From contig JADJPZ010000004.1 in the NCBI GenBank assembly GCA_016713025.1, positions 3,635,001-3,699,000 on the forward strand: a DNA stretch of 64,000 nucleotides, given 5' to 3'. Shown in pieces: positions 34,801-42,956 of this stretch (position 1 is its first letter; every line of letters begins with the position of its first letter). The notes beneath the pieces are model-generated. The model saw only the letters and a list, made by a program, of their open reading frames with translations. It did not search any database and was not told the DNA's origin. Source of the DNA: Saprospiraceae bacterium. Its GTDB lineage: Bacteria; Bacteroidota; Bacteroidia; Chitinophagales; Saprospiraceae. Both the position numbers and the translations under genes were made by a program.

Positions 34801-37341
34801 GTAAGTATCGAACGCGGTAACAGAGTGATAGAACAAACCTGGCACACCATAACAAAAGGCAATAATATCATACAGCTGAAATCCAATGATGACTGGTCAC
34901 CAAATATCTACATACACGCCACCATCATGCAGAAATACAAACAGGAAGCCAATGATCTGCCATTGCGCATGTACGGCATTCGTCACGTAAAAATGGATGC
35001 TGCCATCACAGCTCTGAAACCGGTAGCAACGCTACCTGACAAACTTGAATCCAACAAAACCTATAACTTTACAGTATCAGAAAGTGAAGGCAGACCGATG
35101 GAATATACCATAGCCCTGGTCGACGAAGGTTTGCTCAATCTGACAGGATTTCAGACGCCAGATCCTTACAAACATTTTAATGGTAAGTTTCCTTTATTAG
35201 TAAAAACCTGGGATGTGTATCAATACCTGATCAACTACTTCAAAGGAAAATTTGCCGGCATCATATCTATAGGAGGTGACGATGCTTATCATCCTGATGC
35301 CATTGCGGAAATCAACAGATTTAAACCAGTGGCCATTCATATGGGTCCATTTAAGGCAGGTAAAGGTGGAAAAATGAACCACACTATCCATATCCCGAAC
35401 TATATAGGCAGAGTAAGGCTGATGATAGTAGCATGCAATGATAAGAACTTCGGAAAATTGGACAAAGCCATACCTGTCAAAAATCCATTGATGATACAGA
35501 CTCAGTTTCCAAGATCACTCAATGTCAGCGATAAACTTTTGTTGCCCGTGACTATCCTCAAGGATGAACCTGGTATTCAATCTGCTACTTTGACAGCAAA
35601 AGTTGATCCTACCATGATCAAAGGACTTACTGCCAGTAAAAGTATTGCTTTTGGTGGCAAAAATCAGGTATTGCAGTCTTACAATATTGAAGTGCTCAAC
35701 AAGACCGGCAAACTCGATGTGGAGATGGGCATAAGTAGTGGCAATAAAAAGATGACCGAAACGACATCCATACCTGTGCATTATCCCAATTCATACGAAT
35801 CCACTGTCAATAAACAAATTATAGAATCAGGATCCAAAGCAACGATTACGGCCAAACCTAAAGGATATGCCGATGTATTCAGCTCATCAGTGCTTATCAG
35901 TGGTCTTAAAGTACCGGATTTTACCCGATATGCAGGAGACCTTGTAGAGTATCCGTATGGTTGTCTCGAGCAGTCCACTTCTGTAGGTTTCAGCCAGCTA
36001 TACCTCGACAAGATCATAGAACTTGATCCTGCAGAAAACAAAAAAAGAATGGAAAATCTACAGGCTTCGATGCACAAGATATCAAGAATGCAACAATCCA
36101 ACGGCAAGTTCAACTATTGGGAAGGAAGCTACTATCATGCATGGTCAGACATCTATGCCGGCAATTTCCTGACTGAAATGAAGCGACTTGGATATCTCAA
36201 TCACAATTCAGATATGCTCAGCAGATGGCTCGATGCACATGTTGCCACGGCCAATAACTGGGCACTGGCGGAAAGCAGTTCTTCATACGTCTATGAATCA
36301 GAATCATTGGCTCAGGCATTCAGGATGTTTGTGCTCGCCAAAGGTGGCAAACCGGCAAAATCAGCCATGAACCGATTTGTGACTTCCAATAAATCTGTCA
36401 ACGCATTGACATGGTGGCTGGTCGCAGGAAGTTTTCAGCTCAGCGGATATGATTCAAAAGCAAAGGAATATGTTTCCAAGGCTGAAAATCTTCAGAAAAA
36501 TCAGCAAAACTATTCCAGCTACGAATCCTTCGGTGATCCGGGTCGCGACAAGGCCATGATTGTTGAAATTTTGAGTTACATTGATTCTGAAAAGAAAAAG
36601 CTGGAATCCTATTACGATCAGATGGTAGAATCTCTCAATGCCATGTCCTGGACCAGTACACAAACAAAAGGTTATGCATTCATCGCTGCATTTAAGTATT
36701 TCGGAAAGGCACTGAATATTACAGGCAAAATTGATTACACCGTCTCAGGATTGAATGGTGGTGCCAAAAGTTATAATCATTCGTCATTTGAGCCAAAACT
36801 CATAAAAATCGATAAATCAGCTTTTGGCAAGCCTGTCACTATACAAAACAAAGGAAAAGGAAGAATTTATATATATCAGATGTCGAGATTTATTGACAAT
36901 ACACTCATCAAAGAAGGTACATCTTCCAATCTTAATATCACCACCGATTATTACAATGCCACAACAAAACAATCCGGCAACTCAGGTGCAAAGCAAGGAG
37001 ATGATATCATCATCACTATCAGGGTCAATAATCCTGCTGCCACAGCACTCAATGATCTGGCACTAAATCTCAAAATGCCGGCCGGATGGGAACTTATCAA
37101 TCCAAGGCTGTATGAAACCGAAATCGCCAAAAATAAAGGTAATTTTACTTACCAGGATTTTAAAGATGATCGGGTATATACTTTTTTTGGACTTAGACCC
37201 GGTGGAACAGAAGTCTTTAATTTCAAAGCCAAAGCGGCTTTTTCGGGCGACTTCTTTATGCCGGCAGTGAGTTGCGAGCATATGTACAATGGAGATATTT
37301 ATGCCAGGATGGGTACGGGAAGGGTGAGTGTAATAAGGTAA
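31822..37341 (+). CDS. Bacterial alpha-2-macroglobulin family lipoprotein
   Basis: A very large (1,839-residue) periplasmic protease-trap protein. The start ATG at 31822 gives a lipoprotein signal (LTVLLLLLVVSC, Cys18); the frame is open to a TTG at 31804. Successive MG beta-sandwich domains are followed by a bait region. The thioester site GCLEQ is intact (Cys at about residue 1381, DNA ~35962). The alpha/alpha thioester domain and a C-terminal receptor-like domain follow. In bacteria these usually pair with a PbpC-type transglycosylase, which is not adjacent here. It is preceded by tRNA-Met and followed by its own terminator. Confidence 0.9.
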   Translation: MKNLTCLTVLLLLLVVSCKSKKSSDDLLNVAKDQELLDQYFMAATAGMISSSDDLKYVLKEPLTDAVQESDLQDVISLSPAVSGKVTLSNHTVLTFTPAAPLKSGETYTVSLNLKSLDSKKYENIQYQIKTFAQDIKVDREGFEINDDGTISLFAGIKTADKVTAEQIKTCFVTPEVTAEVTERSPTDFLAAFRLPKSAGRETKILWNGQSIGAEIKGEIPFFDYDAKSLSVVHTHHQAVEKTFNIYFSQRLNKQQDLTGLLKVKDDNVSYKINNHILTIFLSDVRDADKINISLNKNIKSVEGKSLSQDQTFEISTFTDKPDAQFVSDGNYFPSEGDFKIPIKTRAINALRIVVIEIKQENVLHYLAWQSLSYSDYYNIRMYGKPVYDQIVPLNDGLRDNEGWTVHGIDLTAKIKKNPGSIYHISMDFGPENTTIGCKNSLTKYKVNSKIPNNEFFELRDNYYEDSHYYYEDYNWEENADPCKLAYYMYRDPVQRMFICSDYAVIAKKAGNTYHIALSKLLDLSQVSDAEVTLYSLQAEKIASAKTNSNGFVDFKNIKGEAAVLKIVKGTQQTYLALDPNQSNSLTEFDIAGERSEIETEFFAYTDRDVWRPGDSIYVDLMINKAQTTLPAGMPVVMTFFDTENMVVDEQIRQINTDKNLIHSFTLHTSVSAKTGLYRCVFQIGPKKVRKNIRIETIKPNTAEVLYTFTGISDNTIYTDKISGSIQVKYLTGFEVGNAKVTANARVRKISQPFGDYRDYNFDVLDNEITDNNISILNTQTNDNGTATFAGSQDMKNYNCPLNVSIETETALPGGGTNKEGKSIKVYPFATYIGAKRKDGTGWAGNHTFTENIEVSLVNVNNRGKLHNQSNNISYQIQKHVESWWVDKYRLRSAGNFVNAEYWQDVDDGSVSITGKGKITLPKGSLDKGAYKMTITDESSGHRTQTYFTVYDGVESIPGAQPYITEFESDKDAYKTGETIKLKMPEIEDAKVLVSIERGNRVIEQTWHTITKGNNIIQLKSNDDWSPNIYIHATIMQKYKQEANDLPLRMYGIRHVKMDAAITALKPVATLPDKLESNKTYNFTVSESEGRPMEYTIALVDEGLLNLTGFQTPDPYKHFNGKFPLLVKTWDVYQYLINYFKGKFAGIISIGGDDAYHPDAIAEINRFKPVAIHMGPFKAGKGGKMNHTIHIPNYIGRVRLMIVACNDKNFGKLDKAIPVKNPLMIQTQFPRSLNVSDKLLLPVTILKDEPGIQSATLTAKVDPTMIKGLTASKSIAFGGKNQVLQSYNIEVLNKTGKLDVEMGISSGNKKMTETTSIPVHYPNSYESTVNKQIIESGSKATITAKPKGYADVFSSSVLISGLKVPDFTRYAGDLVEYPYGCLEQSTSVGFSQLYLDKIIELDPAENKKRMENLQASMHKISRMQQSNGKFNYWEGSYYHAWSDIYAGNFLTEMKRLGYLNHNSDMLSRWLDAHVATANNWALAESSSSYVYESESLAQAFRMFVLAKGGKPAKSAMNRFVTSNKSVNALTWWLVAGSFQLSGYDSKAKEYVSKAENLQKNQQNYSSYESFGDPGRDKAMIVEILSYIDSEKKKLESYYDQMVESLNAMSWTSTQTKGYAFIAAFKYFGKALNITGKIDYTVSGLNGGAKSYNHSSFEPKLIKIDKSAFGKPVTIQNKGKGRIYIYQMSRFIDNTLIKEGTSSNLNITTDYYNATTKQSGNSGAKQGDDIIITIRVNNPAATALNDLALNLKMPAGWELINPRLYETEIAKNKGNFTYQDFKDDRVYTFFGLRPGGTEVFNFKAKAAFSGDFFMPAVSCEHMYNGDIYARMGTGRVSVIR

Positions 37342-37344
37342 ACA

Positions 37345-37399
37345 GAAAAGAATCAACCTGAAATTCAGTTATTGAATGAATTCCTGATTGATTCTTTTC
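37345..37399. terminator. Terminator between convergent genes
   Basis: AAAAGAATCAA ... TTGATTCTTTT outer stem with an inner TGAATT-type pairing makes a long hairpin right after the alpha-2-macroglobulin stop. Flanking A and T runs allow use in both directions, which suits the convergent gene on the other side. Confidence 0.7.
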
Positions 37400-37418
37400 A
37401 AAATTTGAAATCTTTCAA

Positions 37419-38279
37419 CTATTTTAACATTACCACTTTCTCATGTAAATCAAGAAATTCTTTTACCAATTCAGATGATTTATTGACTCTTAGTCCCTGA
37501 TCTATACACCAGAGAGCTTGAGATTTTTGTACCATTTTGTAGTGTGATTCAGCAAGACTGTGCCATACCTCGCTTTTTTCAGGAAATAATACAGTATTGG
37601 TTTGAAATACTTTTTGTGCTTCTGTATACATCTTATCTGCCAACAGCACATAACCACATGCGTTGAGCTCACCATAGTAAGATACTGAACCCCGTAGTTG
37701 TGATGCAAGATTGTAGCCGCTTACATTTTTGGATGATAGGGTGCCATCATTGAGCCACTCAATGATTTTTGAGTATGCTGCATATTGAGGAGTATATGTT
37801 TCGCCGGAAATGATTTTTAGCAAATCGACTTCCATCGAATATTTTGGAAACTCCACTATACGATTGATTTCAGCACCATTCTTTTCAATGATGAATGTTC
37901 CTACACGAAATATATTGAGGCCTTTTTCTTCCCGTTGCTTACATTGTTTATAAATGGAGTCTGCTGAAGATACAGCATAAAATGATATTTTTTCAAATGG
38001 AAACGATATCTCATTCAATACCTTCATCAATATAGGAAGCTCTCTTTTTGTATCTCCACACCATGTACCAAAAAAGACTTTGATACTGTATTCATCTAAT
38101 TTTTGCTTTTTCAGCTTCATGATTACCTCTTTATCGGAAGTATATTTTTCAGCATTTTTTTGGTACCAATCAAATTTCATCAAACTGTCCAAAGGGACTT
38201 TCCCAAACAGATGACTCTGGCTTTGCAATCTGTAAGAATTGGTAAACAATAAAAATAAAATGATAATTCTGATTGTCAT
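37419..38279 (-). CDS. Thioredoxin-fold protein with TPR-like C terminus
   Basis: Exported protein of about 286 residues from the ATG at 38279 (IIILFLLFTNSYRLQSQ signal); the frame is open to 38324. KVFFGTWCGDTKRELPIL is a thioredoxin-like segment with only one cysteine of the usual CxxC pair (WCGDT), so classical disulfide exchange is doubtful. The last ~90 residues are helical with TPR character (MYTEAQKVFQTNTVLFPEKS...). It follows the DUF1573 gene by about 40 bases on the same strand, probably one operon. Confidence 0.75.
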   Translation of the reverse strand: MTIRIIILFLLFTNSYRLQSQSHLFGKVPLDSLMKFDWYQKNAEKYTSDKEVIMKLKKQKLDEYSIKVFFGTWCGDTKRELPILMKVLNEISFPFEKISFYAVSSADSIYKQCKQREEKGLNIFRVGTFIIEKNGAEINRIVEFPKYSMEVDLLKIISGETYTPQYAAYSKIIEWLNDGTLSSKNVSGYNLASQLRGSVSYYGELNACGYVLLADKMYTEAQKVFQTNTVLFPEKSEVWHSLAESHYKMVQKSQALWCIDQGLRVNKSSELVKEFLDLHEKVVMLK

Positions 38280-38320
38280 GACATTGTTTTGATTTGTGAT
38301 AGGATATATTTGAAAGAGAA

Positions 38321-38713
38321 TCAAAGTGCGGCCTTCACTTCGCCTTTGATGGTAAGCGTTACAGGATCACCGGCATTGGATGTGACGGTGATGTGTTTTG
38401 TAAAAACTCCTGTTCTCTTAGTGTCATACTTTACTTTGATAGATGCGGACTGACCGGGAGCGATAGCATCGTGAGGATAATCAGGTACCGTGCAGCCACA
38501 GCTACCCTTGGCATCAGTAATCAAAAGTGGCGCATCACCGGTATTGGTAAAGTGAAAAATTCTTTCAGGATCGGTATTGTTTGCTACCGTGCCATAGTCG
38601 ATGGAAGTAGTTTTAAATACCAGTTTTGGTCCCTTACCAATGTTTCCTGATTGACCTGTCATGTTACTTAACGTAAGCAACAACCCAAAAACGATTAAAT
38701 TTAAAGTTTTCAT
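38321..38713 (-). CDS. DUF1573 domain protein
   Basis: A 130-residue exported protein. A signal peptide (LIVFGLLLTLSNMTG) is followed by one Ig-like DUF1573 domain with its diagnostic segment: FDYGTV-like IDYGTVANNTDPERIFHFTN, then ITDAKGSCGCTVPDYP and a closing ITVTSNAGDPVTLTIKG. The family is common in Bacteroidota periplasm or surface proteins, with no assigned role. It is first gene of a likely two-gene operon with the thioredoxin-like gene. It diverges from the histidine kinase gene across a 273-base gap. Confidence 0.88.
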   Translation of the reverse strand: MKTLNLIVFGLLLTLSNMTGQSGNIGKGPKLVFKTTSIDYGTVANNTDPERIFHFTNTGDAPLLITDAKGSCGCTVPDYPHDAIAPGQSASIKVKYDTKRTGVFTKHITVTSNAGDPVTLTIKGEVKAAL

Positions 38714-38986
38714 AATAATAAAAATTAAAGATTAAATAAATAATATACCTGACAGAAAATTGATAGCTAAAATTTATAATCATAATTATTTATTTTACAA
38801 TACATTATGATATAAATTTTTCACAGAATATTTTCTGTACACAATAAGTTCGGTACAAAAGTATAGGCATATCCGTGCGGTAACTGTTAAACAAATGCTC
38901 CACTTCTGTTATTCACATGTTAAGCAGTATCTTAATTATTAATAAACAGTAAAACTTCCTATTTTTGACTTAAAATCAAAACATCA

Positions 38987-40252
38987 TTGAAAGAAAATCA
39001 CATCAGATTTCTGACAATATTCGGCATAACAGCGATCATTGCCATCTTTGTCATCCAGATATACTGGGTCAAACAGGCATTTAATATCACTGAAAGCCAG
39101 TTTGAGCACAACGTGACTGTGGCACTGAGACAGGTTGCTGAAAAAATCGCCATCAAAAACAAAACCAACTTCAGCTTTAAAAATCCGGTCATAAAAATAA
39201 ACCCCAGACATTATGTAGTCGAAGTGCGGAGTGAAATCGACGCCGCATTGCTGGATCACTACCTGAAGACCACTTTTGATTACTTCAATATCAATCAGGA
39301 TGTAGAATATGGCATCTACGGATGTGAAACCAATGAAATGGTCTACTGTAATTATATTCAGAAAAATAAGCCGCAAAAAGCAGTCACACTCATTGAACTA
39401 CCAAAATTTGAAGGCCTGGATTACTACTTTACAGTTACATTTCCGCACTTTGCGATAGTCTCACTCAATAATATGCCGATGTGGATCGTGACCTCCATCG
39501 TATTGGTCATAGTGGTATTGTTTATATTGTATGCCCTTTTTATAGTATTTACTCAGAAATCCATCACCAGGGTACAAAAGGATTTTATCAATAATATGAC
39601 CCACGAATTTAAAACCCCCATCTCAACCATTTCGGTCATTCAGCAGGTGATATCCGATCCGGAAATTGTCAAGAGTCCGCAAAGACTCAATACCTACACA
39701 AAAATCATCGGTGACGAAATAGGAAGGCTCAATGAGCAGGTAGAAAAAATACTGAATATCACTCGTCTTGAAAAAAGGCAAATAGATATGCATCTTGAAG
39801 AAATCCATGCCAATGATATCATAGAGAAAGTCATTCAAAATCTTTCTCATATCGAATTTGAGAAGGAAGTTACTATAAGTTCTGCACTCAATGCACAAAA
39901 TGACATCATTCTGGCAGATAAAACCCACTTTACCAATGTCATATGCAATATCATAGAAAACGGGATAAAATACTCTCCGTCGGTAGCAGAGATATCTGTC
40001 ATTACAAAAAATGAAAGCGACAAGCTGACAATCAGCATTTCTGACAAAGGGGAGGGAATAGACAAGAAGGAATTCAAAAAAATATTTGATAAATTTTACA
40101 GAATTCCTAAAGGAGATACTCACAATGTCAAGGGATTTGGACTTGGTCTATTTTATGTAAAGCAAATCGCTCAGGCCCACCAATGGAATATGAAGGTAGA
40201 GTCTGAACTTGGCGTTGGGACAACATTTTATATCACAATAGATCAAAAGTAA
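38987..40252 (+). CDS. Sensor histidine kinase
   Basis: A 421-residue membrane kinase. Transmembrane helices at about 8-27 and 164-188 bracket a periplasmic sensor region of about 135 residues that I do not recognise. The HisKA helix holds the phospho-acceptor His206 in NNMTHEFKTPIST. The HATPase domain has NIIENGIKYSP (N box), DKGEGID (G1) and GFGLGLFYV (G2). No ATG is available; the frame starts with TTG at 38987. The response regulator follows 13 bases later, so the pair is one two-component system. Confidence 0.9.
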   Translation: MKENHIRFLTIFGITAIIAIFVIQIYWVKQAFNITESQFEHNVTVALRQVAEKIAIKNKTNFSFKNPVIKINPRHYVVEVRSEIDAALLDHYLKTTFDYFNINQDVEYGIYGCETNEMVYCNYIQKNKPQKAVTLIELPKFEGLDYYFTVTFPHFAIVSLNNMPMWIVTSIVLVIVVLFILYALFIVFTQKSITRVQKDFINNMTHEFKTPISTISVIQQVISDPEIVKSPQRLNTYTKIIGDEIGRLNEQVEKILNITRLEKRQIDMHLEEIHANDIIEKVIQNLSHIEFEKEVTISSALNAQNDIILADKTHFTNVICNIIENGIKYSPSVAEISVITKNESDKLTISISDKGEGIDKKEFKKIFDKFYRIPKGDTHNVKGFGLGLFYVKQIAQAHQWNMKVESELGVGTTFYITIDQK

Positions 40253-40265
40253 ATTTTTAAAGCTT

Positions 40266-40955
40266 ATGGCAAAAGTGTTTTATGTAGAGGACGACGCTAA
40301 TCTCAGTTTTGTAGTGAAAGACTGTCTCCAGATTGCCGGGCATGAAGTACATCATTTCAGTAAAGGTGATGAGGCGTTAAAGGCCTTCAATAAGTTTGAG
40401 TATGATATATGTATCCTGGATGTCATGCTGCCCAATCTTGATGGTTTTTCGCTTACTAAGGCCATCAGACAAAAAAATCCCCATATTCCTGTCATTTTTA
40501 TTTCTGCCAGAGTACAGATCCACGACAAACTGGAAGGCCTTCAAACCGGCGGTGACGATTATATATTCAAACCATTCAGTATCGAAGAGTTGCTTTTGAA
40601 AGTTAATATTTTCATGAAAAGGAAAGTGGCAACCCCCATAACGACACCTGCGGAAGAAATAAAATTTGACATTGGTTCTTTCCATTTTGACTACAATCAT
40701 ATGGAGTTAAAAACACCAACCGGAATGGTAAGGCTTACTGGAAGAGAGGCGGATCTGCTCATTTTTTTCAATAAAAACAGGAATAAAATCATCAAAAGGA
40801 AAGATATTCTGATTGCACTATGGGGTAAAGATGATTATTTTCTGGGTAGAAGTCTGGATGTATTTATTTCCAGGCTGCGCAAATTTTTATCCGGTGATCC
40901 ATCAGTAAGTATTGAAAATATACCGCGAGTTGGGTTTAAATTCAGGGTGGATTGA
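40266..40955 (+). CDS. OmpR-family response regulator
   Basis: A 229-residue two-domain regulator. The receiver has acidic residues Asp9/Asp10, phospho-acceptor Asp52 (ILDVMLP), Ser80 and Lys102 (KPF). The winged-helix effector (about 135-229) shows LTGREADLLIFF and DVFISRLRKFL...RVGFKF. Partner of the upstream kinase. No target operon can be named from the sequence. Confidence 0.93.
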   Translation: MAKVFYVEDDANLSFVVKDCLQIAGHEVHHFSKGDEALKAFNKFEYDICILDVMLPNLDGFSLTKAIRQKNPHIPVIFISARVQIHDKLEGLQTGGDDYIFKPFSIEELLLKVNIFMKRKVATPITTPAEEIKFDIGSFHFDYNHMELKTPTGMVRLTGREADLLIFFNKNRNKIIKRKDILIALWGKDDYFLGRSLDVFISRLRKFLSGDPSVSIENIPRVGFKFRVD

Positions 40956-41029
40956 AGTTGTATAATGTTATGTTAAGACAGAATATTCTCACTATAGACA
41001 AGAATCGGGTAAAATGCTTTACTCGATAA

Positions 41030-41170
41030 TGCGTTGGACTGAGCGCAGCCGAAGAACTACACTGAGCTAAGTCGAAGTGTGAAGGAACTGCGGTAGCCGC
41101 CCATCCAATCAAAGGTTTGATTGGTTCCTTTCATTAAGTCGTGATTTCTATCACGATTTTGCTTTTCATC
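41030..41170. repeat. Intergenic repeat block with three short palindromic motifs
   Basis: Two direct copies of an ACTGAGC-nnAGnCGAAG motif (41039-41056 and 41062-41079), a word I know as a common intergenic repeat in Bacteroidota genomes. They are followed by a perfect palindrome CCAATCAAAGGTTTGATTGG (41105-41124) and a hairpin CGTGATTTCTATCACG (41140-41155). No gene lies in 40956-41528. Confidence 0.55.
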
Positions 41171-41334
41171 ATTCAGTCAGGCTCACAGCAAATACAGATA
41201 GATCCGGTCACGACTATTTTTTAAAAAAATGTCTTGATCAGGAAAGAAACATCCACAAAGATCAGCATAACCATGATCGGTACGGCAAAAAAATATTACG
41301 TCTACTTTGCTGACTGCAAATAAGGCAGGCTAAA

Positions 41335-41382
41335 ATTAAATTTGCCACTTGGAGCCAAATGGTAAAAGTTTTAATATACTCT
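41335..41382 (-). repeat. Palindromic repeat, AGAGTAT family, inverted copy
   Basis: The reverse complement reads AAGAGTATATTAAAACTTTT then ACCATTTGGCTCCAAGTGGC, matching 22301-22345 almost throughout. A lone AGAGTATGTTTAAACT end lies at 41471-41486, so the two may bound one ~150-bp element upstream of the transhydrogenase genes. Confidence 0.6.
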
Positions 41383-41528
41383 TAATTGTTTAATTATATT
41401 TTTATTTTAGGTTGAATAAAATGTTTATCTTCGCCACAATTATAAAATGATTATTTATCTTTTAGATTAAAGAGTATGTTTAAACTCTGAAGAAGATAAT
41501 AATTGGCGAATGATATAGATTTTTAAAA

Positions 41529-42659
41529 ATGAAGATAGTTGTAATTAAAGAAATCCGTGAAGGAGAAAAAAGAGTTGCACTCACGCCTGACGGGGTCAAA
41601 TCACTGACCAAAGCTGGATATGAATGCCACATAGAGTCAGGTGCCGGAGAAGGGTCATTTATCAGTGACGAACAGTACCGCAATGCTGGTGCTCATATTT
41701 CGACAAGTAAGGACGAATTATTATCAGGAGGTGACATACTCATTAAGGTCAACCCACCTGTCGCTGACGAAATTGCAAAGATGAAAGAAGGCAGTGTTCT
41801 GATTTCCTTCATGTACGCCTTTTCAAATGCTGAGCTGGTACAAACCCTTATGAAAAGAAAAGTATCTGCATTTTCAATGGATGCGGTACCCAGGACCACT
41901 AAAGCACAAAGAATGGACGCTCTCAGTTCCCAGGCAAGTCTCGGAGGATACAAGGCCGTCATGATGGGAGCTAATGCACTAGGTAAAATATTTCCACTGA
42001 TGATGACAGCTGCCGGTACTATTACGCCTTCAAGAGTATTGATATTCGGAGCAGGTGTGGCAGGTTTACAAGCATTGGCAACAGCAAAAAGACTGGGTGC
42101 TGTAGTAGAAGTTACTGATATCAGACCAGGAACAAAAGAAGAGGTGGAGTCGCTCGGTGGACGCTTTCTTCAAGTAGAAGGTGACGACAGTGTCAAGGTG
42201 GAAGGAGGATATGTCAAAGAAGTCTCTGAAGAATACCTCAGAAAACAAAAAGAGATGATCAATAAACACGTTGCTGATGCGGATCTGGTCATCACCACGG
42301 CTGCAGTACAAGGTAAAAAATCGCCAGTATTGGTCACAAAGGAAATGGTAGAAACCATGAAGACGGGCTCGGTCATCGTAGATCTTGCTGCAGAGTCAGG
42401 AGGAAACTGTGCACTCACGGAGGCCGGAAAAACGATACATCATCATGGAGTCACCATCATAGGTGAAAGAAACCTTCCGGGTTTGTTGTCACAGAATGCC
42501 AGTGAAATGTACTCCCGCAACACCACAGCACTCCTCACTTACCTGGCTACAAAAGACGGTTTTAAGTGGGAGATGGATGAAGAAATTACCAAAGGAAGCC
42601 TTATCACCCATCAGGGACAAGTCGTCCACGAAACAACTAAAAATATTCTAAACCTATAA
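41529..42659 (+). CDS. pntA: NAD(P) transhydrogenase alpha 1 subunit (NAD-binding)
   Basis: Soluble dI domain of the proton-translocating transhydrogenase, binding NAD(H). At 376 residues it is the split-type alpha-1. Features: VIKEIREGEKRVALTPDGVK at the N terminus, IFGAGVAGLQALATAKRLGA as the Rossmann fold, and the RQD-loop region near SQASLGGYKAV. First of three adjacent genes in one operon. It pairs hydride transfer between NADH and NADP+ with proton entry. Confidence 0.95.
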   Translation: MKIVVIKEIREGEKRVALTPDGVKSLTKAGYECHIESGAGEGSFISDEQYRNAGAHISTSKDELLSGGDILIKVNPPVADEIAKMKEGSVLISFMYAFSNAELVQTLMKRKVSAFSMDAVPRTTKAQRMDALSSQASLGGYKAVMMGANALGKIFPLMMTAAGTITPSRVLIFGAGVAGLQALATAKRLGAVVEVTDIRPGTKEEVESLGGRFLQVEGDDSVKVEGGYVKEVSEEYLRKQKEMINKHVADADLVITTAAVQGKKSPVLVTKEMVETMKTGSVIVDLAAESGGNCALTEAGKTIHHHGVTIIGERNLPGLLSQNASEMYSRNTTALLTYLATKDGFKWEMDEEITKGSLITHQGQVVHETTKNILNL

Positions 42660-42669
42660 TAATGTAAAT

Positions 42670-42954
42670 ATGACCGTCGAATACTTAATCATATTGATAT
42701 ACATACTTGTGCTTGCAAGTTATTGCGGGTTTGAGTTGATAGCTAAAGTACCGCCTACATTGCATACTCCGCTCATGTCGGGTTCAAATGCCATATCAGG
42801 GGTAACTATAGTTGGAGCCATTTTATGCAGCAATGAATTGGGATATACCACAGTAAGCAAGATACTCGGAATGCTGGCCATCATACTGGCTATGATCAAT
42901 GTAGTGGGTGGTTATGCCGTGACAGACAGAATGTTAAAGATGTTTAAAAAATAA
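42670..42954 (+). CDS. pntAB: NAD(P) transhydrogenase alpha 2 subunit (membrane)
   Basis: A 94-residue, three-helix membrane piece of the dII domain (YLIILIYILVLASYCGFELI, then SGVTIVGAILC and ILGMLAIILAMINVVGGYAV). The split between alpha 1 and alpha 2 is usual in many bacteria outside the enterics. It starts 10 bases after pntA and ends two bases before pntB. Confidence 0.93.
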   Translation: MTVEYLIILIYILVLASYCGFELIAKVPPTLHTPLMSGSNAISGVTIVGAILCSNELGYTTVSKILGMLAIILAMINVVGGYAVTDRMLKMFKK

Positions 42955-42956
42955 TT

